Part shown: piece after piece, positions 1 to 9,051 of the stretch
How positions within the stretch are numbered: position 1 is the first letter of the stretch
Layout of the letters: each line of letters begins with the position of its first letter
Assembly: GCA_948144175.1 (NCBI GenBank)
Contig: CANXME010000535.1
Coordinates: forward strand, 1 to 64,000
DNA: 64,000 nt
Direction of reading: 5' to 3'
Source: Closterium sp. NIES-65
Taxonomy: Eukaryota > Streptophyta > Zygnematophyceae > Desmidiales > Closteriaceae
Notes under the pieces: model-generated
What the model was told of the DNA's origin: nothing
What the model saw: only the letters and a program-made list of their open reading frames with translations
Database searches by the model: none
Program-made: the position numbers and the translations under genes

Positions 1-1
1 G

Positions 2-1194
2 CTACAGGACTTCGGCAACGGCCTAGAGCCCATCGCATACGAGTCACGAAAACTGCATCCGCTCGAGAAAAATTACCCGATACACGACCGCGAAATGCTT
101 GCGATCGTGCACGCGTTCAAAGTGTGGCGCTGTTACTTGACCGGCGCAGACGTGACAGTACGGACAGACCATAAATCACTACAGTACCTTCGCGCACAGC
201 CACACCTAAACCCACGACAGATTCGCTGGCTCGATTTTCTCGAGTCCAATTTTCACTACACGGTCACCTACAAAAAGGGAGCCTCGAACATTGCCGACGC
301 ACTGACCCGCCCCACTGCCCCAGATCCACGCAATACTACTCGCCCAGACCAGTCCCCTACTGACAGACCTACTTACCCACGGGTACCAAACGGATCCATT
401 CTTCACAGGAGGAAATTTGCAGCAGTTCGCAGCAGCAAGGGGAGTCTATTACGTAAAAGCCGGGACCGACCGCATTTGGGTGCCTGGGTATACACTGCTA
501 CGGGAATTACTGTTACAGGAGGCAAACGGCGGAGTTACCTCGGGGCATTTCGGAGTAGAAAAAACACAGCAGCAGATGCAGCGGTATTATTAGTGGCCCG
601 AAATGTTGACCGACGTACAACGACACGTGGCATCGTGTCCCACTTGCAAGCTCATGAAATCATCACGGCAGCGGCCGGCAGGACAGTTGCAGCCGATACC
701 ACCCCCAAAGCGTGCTTGGCAGCAGGTGACGATGGACTTCGTCACAGGGTTACCGGCCGGGGCGAGTGGGAACGACGCAATCTTGGTCGTCGTCGATCGA
801 CTGACGAAAATGGCACATTTCGTAGCCTGCAAAAAATCAAGCACAGCCGAAGAAACAGCTCGCCTCTTCATCGCCACCGTCGTTCGATTACACGGATACC
901 AGCAGCGATCATCAGCAATTGCGACACGAAATTCACCAGCAACTTCTAGCGAAACCTGTGGCAGCAGTTCGGCACGCGACTGCAGTTCAGTTCATCATAC
1001 CACCTCGAAACCGACGGACAGACAGAACGGACAAATCAGACCATGGAACAGCTCATTCGGGCCACGTGCGACGACCCGACCACGTGGGAACAGCAACTGC
1101 CACTCATCGAATTCGCGTACAACAACTCGCCATCCGCCACGACCCAACAGTCACCATTTTACCTAAACTACGGACAAGATCCGACAGTACCCAT
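2..1194 (+). pseudogene. chromovirus pol fragment: RNase H and integrase core, frameshifted
   Basis: The first ~310 bases read as the C-terminal half of a Ty3-type RNase H, with the blocks PIHDREMLAIVHAF, VRTDHKSLQYL and ADALTRP. An integrase follows: an HHCC zinc finger (GHFG ... CPTCK, ending near 650) broken by an in-frame TAG near 595. The catalytic core then gives VTMDFVTGLP with the first Asp, a remnant NCDTKFTSNF for the second, and LETDGQTERTNQTMEQL with the Glu. These blocks lie in three reading frames, so the gene is dead. A nearby stretch reads FAYNNSPSATTQQSPF, typical of chromovirus integrases. It is truncated at the left window edge and interrupted at 1195 by a solo LTR. Confidence 0.8.
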
Positions 1195-1326
1195 TGTCAG
1201 AAGAGTGAACAGGAATGAATGAACTATGAAAGAGTTGGGTACAAATATGAAACCCTAGAAGGGGCTGTACCCCATATTGGCTACCCCACTACAGCCTAAA
1301 CATATATGGCATATATACAATTTGAC
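1195..1326 (-). repeat. solo LTR of a Copia element, reverse orientation
   Basis: This 132-bp block is the reverse complement of an LTR closely related to those of Copia-1 and Copia-2 and has the same length as the Copia-2 LTR. Shared words read on the minus strand include the TAGTTCATTCATTCCTGTTC block near the LTR 3' end, CTTCTAGGG and GGCTGTAGTGGGGTAGCC. It begins TGTCAG on the + strand, and its other end is TTTGAC followed by c. It sits between two parts of the chromovirus integrase, consistent with a solo LTR left by LTR-LTR recombination. No clean 5-bp duplication remains. Confidence 0.65.
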
Positions 1327-1882
1327 CCCGAATCCCGACAACCCAGTACCACGAGCACAACAGTTCGCCGAAATATTACAAGCAGCACGGACCCGGGCAG
1401 CAGACACAATAAAAGAATCCAACATCATCGCTAAACGTAACGCCGACCGCCACCGCAGACCTGTCACTTACCAGCCCGACGACCTAGTTTTACTTGACAC
1501 TCAGAACCTCTGACTGCCCATCACCCCAAAACTCCGCCCCCGATATTGCGGGCCATTTCGCATAAGCTACATGATTACGCCCGTCACCGCCCCACCTCCT
1601 CCTCCCTGTTGACTGGTACGTCAACCCCTCATTCCACGTCAGCCTGCTTCGCCCTTACGTCCCGTCCACGAGCCAACTGCCACGCAATCGCCCAGCCAGC
1701 ATGACACGACCGCCTATTGAACCAATCATCACCCCCGAGAAAATCCTGAGCCACCGAGTTCATGACCCTCGCGGAGACCGAAGGATCGAGTTCCTGATCC
1801 GCTGGAAAGACCGTACATCCACCGAAGACAACTGGGTTCCCCTGGACAGAATCGAAAACCACCCTGTCCTCACCGAGTATCT
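1327..1882 (+). pseudogene. chromovirus integrase C-terminus with chromodomain
   Basis: After the solo LTR the integrase tail resumes (NPDNPVPRAQQFAEILQAA; ADRHRRPVTYQPDDLVLLD). The region 1608-1640 reads DWYVNPSFHVSLLRPYVP. At 1701-1882 an ORF carries a chromodomain: PEKILSHRV, then EFLIRWKDRTSTEDNWVP, then LDRIENHPVLTEYL. Chromodomains at the integrase C-terminus bind modified histone tails and steer integration in chromoviruses. Deleting element B joins TATCT to GCGC at 22043 and continues the frame ...EYLRSRNFRDVHALS to a stop at 22080-22082. That continuity is independent proof of the insertion boundaries. Frameshifts upstream make the whole protein non-functional. Confidence 0.8.
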
Positions 1883-2280
1883 TGTCACAGAATGTATTGT
1901 TGTTTGCAATAGATTCAGTGACTTGCTAGTGTAGGTGTAGTTGGGTTATTCGAAGTACTGTAGAAAGTGAGTTTGGGGCGTGGGGATTGACGCAAAGTGA
2001 TGATTCAGGGACTTGCGAGGCGCAGGGTGGGACAAATTCAAGGGCAAGCCCTGGGCAATCTGAAAGGCCAATCCTAAAGCCTAGCGGGCGGAGCCCAATG
2101 TGAGTTACGGGAAACTGCGCGGCACGGGGTAGAGATTCAAATAGACTAGGAACTCACTGCTTAGTTCGTTCTCTCGTTTGTTTGCCTAAAATAGTGGATT
2201 TACGTTGCCGTTCTAACGCTACAGCAGCTAGGTGACTAGGCCACTGAGGGCAGCCATCGTGTGGGAGCCAGAATCTCTCA
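1883..2280 (+). repeat. A-type terminal region of element B
   Basis: Runs from TGTCACAGAATG to a terminal CA at 2279-2280, directly before the putative self-priming site. A close copy occurs at 40738 onward (fragment C1). At 2169-2180 it contains the 12-mer TTCTCTCGTTTG, whose reverse complement is the adjoining priming site. It is related in layout, and weakly in sequence, to the 367-bp terminal region of element A. Confidence 0.75.
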
Positions 2281-5200
2281 CAAACGAGAGAAAGAATTGG
2301 TAGTATGGACTGCCCACGAGCTGCGCTGGCAGCGAACGTATTCGCGTCGGGAAATTCTGCCGTCGCGACGGATGCGCTCACAGGAGCGGGAACGATCGCC
2401 AGATCGCTCGCCTAAGAGAGAGGCGGATCGGGCAGATCGGATCGCAGCAGGTGACGGACGGCGCGATGGAGGCAAGACCGATCTGCACATAAGATTGGCG
2501 ACGAGGCCTCAGCCGTCAAGAAGCGGTCACTGGGGTCTGGCAAGAGGCCAGCGGGGCGCGGGTGAAGGGCATCATGAAGATGCCGACGAAACGGGATGGC
2601 TGATGTTGGCAAACGAGGCCGACGGCGAGGAGACGACGGGGGATGATCCAAAGGACGCGGGAGCAGATCGCTCGCCGGACGACATGCACGAGGGAGGCGA
2701 GAGGCGCCGTGGAGAGAAACGCGAAGAGCGCGGAAGGGCGACGGGATCAAGCCGTTCGACAGACGAAGTGCGTGGGAGTAGCGCAGGTCGCCGCGGGAGC
2801 GCGGATACGGATCGTTCTGCTGGCGAAATGCGCGGGAATGGCTCGAGGTGCCGCGAGAGCACGGATGCAGTTGGTTCGACGGGTGAAATACGTGGGAATG
2901 ATGCGAGGCACCGTGGAAGCGCGGATGCTGACGGTTCGGCGAGCGAAATGCCTGAGAATGACGCGAGGCGCCACGAAAGCGCGGTTGCAGCAGGTTTGAC
3001 AGGCGAAATGAGCGGGAATGGCGCGAGGCGCCAGGGGAGCGCGGATGCGGGCGGTTCGGCGGGCGAAATGCCTGAGAATGATGCGAGGCGCCGCGGGGGT
3101 GCAGATGCAGATCGCTCGCCAGCCAGGCTGCGCAGAAGTAATGCAAGGCACGGCGAAGGCAAGGAGGCTAAGCGCGCGCCAGAAGCCAGCCGTGAGGAAG
3201 AAAGGAGGCGAGATGTGCAGGCGGGAGTGTATGGCTCGCCTGAGCCGAGACGCGGACATGAGCGCAGGAGGCGCATGGCGTTGGGCGGATGGCGATCACC
3301 AGAGCAGGGGGGAGAGGAAAGTGAGGACGACCGCGATAGGAGGCGCGCGCAGCGCTCGCCTGCACGACAGCGGACGGAGGAGAGGGAAGCACGTGTCAAG
3401 GGCAGTGAGTGTTCGTTGCAGTACGCCACGGGTGCAGGTGCGAGAGCGTGCCGTGAAGAAATAGAAGAGTATCCGTGCGCGGGAGCAGGGTTGGTGCAGG
3501 AACCTGTCGGAGAGGCAAGGGGGAGGCAGGAGAGAAAGATAAACAAGAGAAAGAATGAGGAAGAGCGCTGCCGGCGAGAGATGTCCCCTGGGAAGGACCC
3601 GGGAAGTGACAAAGGAAGAAGAAGAGAGGATCATGGGCGCCGAGGAGCAGGCGGACGAGGGAGACGCGATGAAGGAGAGTCCCTTGAGAGGAAGGAGGGG
3701 AGAGAGAAGACGAGAAGGAGTGGTGAGGAGCTGCGTGAAGAGAAGGAACATGAGTATAGCAAAGAGGAGGACGATGGGTATAATCTGGAGCGGCGCCGAT
3801 GCAGGAAGCAGGAGCGGCGCGAGAAGGAACCATCCTGTGGAGGAAAGGAGGAGTATACGGGAAGGCAAGAGGGGCGTAGGGAGTATAATGTGGAGGTGAG
3901 GGAGAAGCAAGACGACAAGGTGCAAAAAAGGAGAGGAGAGAAGCAGAGTAGGCGACGGGAGATGATGCCTGCGAATGACTCAGAGAACGAGGAAGGAGAG
4001 CGTGACTGACCTGCACGCCACGGGTCGGGCCGTAGGGAGGGGCGCTGGGAAGAATATTACCCCGAAAAGAGGGAGAGATCAGGGTGGGGATCGAAGAGAT
4101 ATGGGGAAGCTCAAGAGAGAGAAGGGGGAAGGAGCCAAGTCCGACATGGCAGAGAAGGCAGCAGCAGTCATGGGTAGGCGCTGGGGGAGCAAGGGCAGCC
4201 AGAGAAGGAATCTATCAAGTACTGTATGGGACAGCGTCGAAGAGCAGGGAGTCGAGGGAGAGGAGAGAAGAGAGTAGCAGAAGGAATGAGATCTCAGGGT
4301 CTTGGGAGACGGGGAGGTGGAATGTGCAGGCCCCACCTCAGGTGGAGGTGCCAGTGCGCTTTACGGGGGGAGCAGTTTCCAGAACCAACCAAAAGAATTA
4401 CCTGATGCAGATCGCAATTGTGAAGTACCGCTGCGATAGAAGCGGGATGGACCCGATAGAGTTTTTCTTAAGCCTGCCAAATACGTTGGGGGGCGAAGCT
4501 GAAACGCTGTACCGAATGAAGATGCCGGAGTGGCTGAGACGGGCAGAGGAAGATGGAGATGATCCCACGACGCTGTTCCTTGAGCGATTGAGAAAACAGT
4601 TCCCGGGCCACACGGCCGAGTGTATCCGAGAGTTTCAGGAGTTTAGGCGGGGTAAGGTGGAGTCGTTACTCACATACTTTGGGAGGCTCGCCAATCTAGC
4701 AGAGGATGTGGCCTGCACGGACAGCAGCATGTTAATGAGCAAGTTTCTGGGGGGGTTAGATGAAGGACTGAGTGGGGGACTGAGAATGAGAGTGTATGAG
4801 TTGGGAGCGGAAGCAACGCTAGAGGAGGTGTTTGAATTGGCAGAGAGAGTGGAGCTGGCGCAGAGGCGGTACGAGGCGTACCTGCCAAGGGTGTCAGAGG
4901 AAGGGCGGCCCAGGTGGGCTGCAGCGATGATAACCGAGGACGAGGGTGAGGAGGAACAGTGGCAGGAGTGGCAAGCAGAAACACGGACGTGCCACAGGTG
5001 CGGGCAGGAAGGGCATATCAGGAGGGAGTGCAAGAACTGTGATGTGTGCAGAAAGCCTGGGCACCGCCGAAGGGACTGCCCAGATGTACCGAGCTGTGAG
5101 AAAGGTGGGAAAAAGGGGCATCAGGCAAGGAACTGCTATGAGAAAGTAAGGGAGGCAGGGAGATCACCCGAGGAGATTGAGGAACAGATCAAACAGTTAC

Positions 5201-6053
5201 GAGCCCAACTGCAGGCGCTGGGAGAAAGAAGTCAGGGGCAAGCGGGGTTGTATGAGGAGGAGGAAGAGGAGCAGGAGCCGGAACGCTCCTGTGCGGCGCT
5301 GCGTGGCCATGCGGACATGCGGCTGCACAGTGGGGGCAGGAACGTGCGAAGGAAGCAAGTGAGTAAGGTGGGGGCATGGGCGTGCATGTTAGTAACGCCA
5401 GCAGCAGCGGAAGAAGAGGAGAAGGATGAGAAAGTGGGGGCAGGAGCGTGTGTACCAGCACCAGCGGAAGCAGAGGAAAAGGATGAGCAGGTGGGGGCAA
5501 GAGCATGTGTACCAGCAGCAGCGGAAGCGAAAGTGGTGGATGACGGGGTGGAGGCACGGGCATGTGTGGTGGCAGCAGCGGAAGAGGAAGGGAAAGAAGA
5601 GAAGGTGGGGGCACAGGCGTGTGTAGCAGCAACAGCGGAAGAGGAAGGGAAAGAAGAGAAGGTGGGGGCACAGGCGTGTGTAGCAGCAGCAGCAGAAGAG
5701 GAAGGGAAAGAAGAGAAGGTGGGGGCACAGGCGTGTGTAGTGGCAGCAGCGGTAGCAGAAGGGAAAGCCAAGAAAAAGGGGGCAAGGGCGTGCGCACCAG
5801 CAGCCGCAGAAGCAGGAGGAAAAGACGAGAAGGTGGGGGCACGGGCACGTGTACTAAAGGCAGACAAGCAAGCGCAGGAAAGTGGGATGGCGGGGCAGCA
5901 AGTGAGGAAGCTGTGGAAAGAACATCCAGAGCTGAAGGGGGAAGAAATGGGAAACGAAGCCATGAGAGGACCCGAGGCGGATGTGAGGAGCATACCAGCA
6001 GAGGCGGCGTGTAACCAGGGGCAAGGTGACCTATGGGTCGCTCGATGGGAAGG
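2261..6053 (+). pseudogene. gag polyprotein of element B, one frameshift, continues after nested insertion
   Basis: Two frames cover the gene: 2261-4009 and 4084-6053, so at least one frameshift lies near 4010-4080. The N-terminal part is strongly basic and carries about six 20-residue repeats of the type GSADxxxSAGEMxxNxAR (2740-3110). The second frame holds the gag core (DRSGMDPIEFFLSLPNTLGG, LRKQFPGHTAECIREFQEF) and CCHC-type knuckles: CHRCGQEGHIRREC, CDVCRKPGHRRRDC and a degraded third (CEKGGKKGHQARNC). An acidic Ala/Glu repeat region follows (5380-5860, units like EEEGKEEKVGAQACVAAA). At 6054 element A interrupts. After removal, the same frame runs on from 21429 to 21855 without a stop. 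Gag would bind RNA and form the particle. Confidence 0.7.
2281..2292 (+). promoter_or_regulatory. putative self-priming primer-binding site, element B
   Basis: CAAACGAGAGAA directly follows the terminal CA of the A region and is the perfect reverse complement of 2169-2180, 112 bp upstream. Tf1/sushi-type elements prime reverse transcription by folding the RNA 5' end onto such a site instead of using a tRNA. No tRNA-Met-like site is seen here. Function is inferred. Confidence 0.55.
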
Positions 6054-6420
6054 TGTCACCGAATATGCACGGTTGTGCATATAAGGTGCCAGAATCATGG
6101 TGGTGTAGTGGAGGTGTAGCTATGTTGTGTTTGCAAATTCGAGGATAGGTAGGTGGGAGCTGGGAAATTGACGCGAAGTTGGTAGGAGAGCACCTCGGGT
6201 GAAAACCTTGCAACCAATGAGAACGAACCAACCCAGGCTCGAGCCGCACATTGAGAAATGCACGGTTTGAGCCAGGGTCAGGTAAGTTCACTCTCACACA
6301 CACCTCTGATGCTTTCTGGTTGTTATCCTTTCGTATAGTGGACTATTGTCACCTTACCAGAGCAGGCAGGTGGCACACCACTCAGGGAGGACCTTAGAGG
6401 TGAGAGTTCTGTCACTTTCA
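6054..6420 (+). repeat. A1 terminal repeat of element A
   Basis: This 367-bp repeat is copied at 13959-14325 with four transitions. It contains a TATA-like TATAAGG near 6081, a strong splice-donor word CAGGTAAGT near 6270, and CTTTCTGGTTGTTA at 6312-6325. It ends in CA immediately before the priming site. By position it corresponds to a 5' LTR, but unlike an LTR it is not followed by the B sequence that follows its partner copy. Confidence 0.85.
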
Positions 6421-6434
6421 TAACAACCAGAAAG
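6421..6434 (+). promoter_or_regulatory. putative self-priming primer-binding site, element A
   Basis: TAACAACCAGAAAG is the perfect reverse complement of 6312-6325 and starts right after the terminal CA. The distance from the upstream partner to the end of the A region is 109 bp, against 112 in B and 111 in C2. The sequence differs from that of B and C2 but the pairing is kept. This supports self-primed reverse transcription as in Tf1. The corresponding site is absent after the downstream copy A2. Confidence 0.6.
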
Positions 6435-6448
6435 GTGCGCGTACAAGC

Positions 6449-8990
6449 ATGGATGTGTACGAGATGCGTTACGGCAGGAATTATGGTCGCCGTGAGGCGG
6501 ATCGCTCACGGCGCGAACGCTCACGTGAGCGCGGGCGCTCGCTGGAGAGGTCGCCGCGGCGGCCTGAGCGATCGCCGCGGAGGCCGGCCTTTCGCGCGGA
6601 TCAGGTTCCTCTCGCGCCAGATCGCCAGGAGGGAGGTTCCGCCCGAGAAGGAAGAGGCGGATTTGGATCCGTCACGACGGGGAGTGACCCGTGGCGGACG
6701 GACGGGCGTCACGGAGCGGATGGCGGTCGTGGGTACCGCCAGGACACGGGAGCATACCGCTCGCCGGAGGAAGGCTATCGCCGTCGCGAAGAGAGAAGTC
6801 GCGGGCGAGGTCTGGAGGGGCTCTTCTCGGGTCGCCAAGGCGATCTTGATGTGGATGGAGAAGACGAGGCCGACTCGGCGAATCGAGTGCGGGAGACGAA
6901 TCGTGAAGGCGAGACCAAGGGCGATGACGAACCCCAGGAGGAAGGCGCAGGCGAGCAGCGTGAGATGCCCGCTGGAGTTGATGACGACGATCCCGCGCAG
7001 GCGAGCGTGGCGGCGGAGCCGAGCACGGCGGAGGCGGAAGAAAAGGGCGGTACTACCCGAGACCTGCCGCGCGACGGAGAGAATGGTGACGGCGGGGGGC
7101 GTGGCAGTGGCGCGTGCTCTCCAGATCCCCGTCAGCAGCGTGACGAGGGACGTGGCGACGGCGCGCGTTCGCCTGATCCGCGCCTGAATCGGGACGGAGG
7201 ACGCGGCGGCGGTGCGCGCTCGCCAGAGCCTCGGCTGAATCGTGATGGGGGACGCGACGGAGGCCCGCGCTCGCCAGATCCACGGATGTATCGGGAAGGG
7301 GGGCGTGGCGGCGGCGCGCGCTCTCCAGATCCGCGTCAGCAGCGTGACGAGGGACGTGGCGACGGCGCGCGTTCGCCTGATCCGCGCCTGAATCGGGACG
7401 GAGGACGCGGCGGCGGTGCGCGCTCGCCAGAGCCTCGGCTGAATCGTGATGGGGGACGCGACGGAGGCACGCGCTCGCCAGATCCACGGATGTATCGGGA
7501 AGGGGGGCGTGGCGGCGGTACGCGCTCGCCAGATCGGCGGCAGAATCGTGACGGGGAACGCAGTGGCGGCGCGCGCTCGCCAGACCCGCGTCTCCCGCAC
7601 GAGGATGGGAGGCACGGAAGCGGCTACCGCTCGCCAGGACGGCAGCAGCTGCAGGAAGAAAGGCGCAGAGGCGGCTACCGCTCGCCAGAGCTACGGCGAC
7701 ACCAGGACAGTGGACGCGGGGGAAGCGTGCGCTCACCAGATCCGCGGAGGTATCACAACTGGAGAAGCGGGGGGGAGCTGCGCTCTCCAGGTCCTCGTTA
7801 CCCTCGTGATGAGAGACGCGGAGGCGACTACCGCTCGCCTGATCTGCAACGGTATCATGGAGAGAGGTGGGGAAGCAAGACGCGCTCGCCCGACTGGCAC
7901 AGGCAACATGAAGAAAGCCGGGGAGGCGGATACGGCTCGCAGCTTCGGCAACAGAGCAGAGATGAGGGGCGCGGCGGAGGGTATCACTCACCCGATCGGT
8001 ACTGGCAGCATGACGGAAGACGTACCAGTGAGGGAGGACGGGATCAACGCAACAGCAGAGAGGAAGGCAGCGGGCTGATGCACAGCCTAGAACGGGCTAG
8101 AGAGGCGAGGGAAGGGATACTGCGGGCGAGAGAGAGAGGAGCGTCAGGGAGATCAGCAGGAGGGCCGAGCGAGGCGTGGGGAGAAGGCAAGGGAAGCACG
8201 GTGATGGCCACGAGAGTGGAAGTGCCAGCACGCTTCTCAGGAGATCAGCGCACGGGCCCCACGCTGAAGAACTACCTGATGCAGGTGGGCAACGCGCGGT
8301 ACAGATGCGAAAGGAGCGGCATGGACTCGGTGGACTTTTTCCTGAGTCTGCCAAACACATTGGAAGGGGAGGCGGAGACATTGTACAGGATGAAGATGGA
8401 TGAGCTACTGGAAAGGGCAGGAAGGTACGGGGAAGACCCTACTGAAGCATTCCTGAGGCGGCTGAAACGGCAGTTTCTAGGTCACACCGCAGAGAAGGTC
8501 AGGGAATTCCAAGATTTCAGGAAGGGGCGGGGCGAGTCACTACTCACCCACTATAACCGGCTGGTCAACCTGGCAGAGGATGTGACTTGCGCAGACATGG
8601 CCCTGCTCGTGAGTAAATTCCTGGACGGGCTGGAGGGCACTTTGGGAAGCGGACTGCGGATGAAGGTGTATGAGATGGGGGCCGACACAACGCTTGAAGA
8701 GGTGTTTGAACTGGCAGAGAAGATGGAGCTGGCGCAGAGGAAATATGAAGCATACAGGCCCAGACAGGCGGAGCGCGGCAGGGGGCCTACATGGGCTGCG
8801 GCCATGATACCGGAGGAGAAGGACAGGGCAGCGGGAAGAGGGGAGACCAGGCCTGACACACGAACATGCCACAGATGCGGGCAGCCAGGACACTTGCGCC
8901 GAGACTGTAAGAACTGTGACTCCTGTGGCAAGCCAGGGCATCGACGGCGGGAATGTCCAACGGCACCGAAGTGTGAAGTCTGTGGGAAGG
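6449..8990 (+). CDS. gag part of element A polyprotein (SR-like repeats, capsid, CCHC knuckles)
   Basis: Starts at ATG 6449 (MDVYEMRYGRNYGRREADR), 14 bp after the putative priming site. Residues ~10-60 are Arg/Ser-rich, and residues ~210-510 are tandem repeats of the type RGGGARSPDPRLxRDG, including one larger block duplicated almost exactly (7100-7310 and 7310-7490). The capsid-like core is near residues 590-780 (SGMDSVDFFLSLPNTLEGEAE; KRQFLGHTAEKVREFQDF). Knuckles follow: CHRCGQPGHLRRDC and CDSCGKPGHRRREC. The third knuckle is cut by a 1-bp deletion near 8988-8992: element D has one more G there and stays in frame into protease. Gag and pol were therefore one continuous ORF. The stretch from 8993 to 9412 in this frame is an out-of-frame tail. 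Confidence 0.85.
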
Positions 8991-9051
8991 AGGGCATGCA
9001 GCAAAGGAGTGTTATCAGCGAGAGGGGGCAGCGAAGAAGTCACCAGAAGAT

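Noticed and set aside
2412..3925. Large minus-strand ORFs opposite element B gag
   Set aside because: They are shadows of the purine-rich gag repeats; no family motifs.
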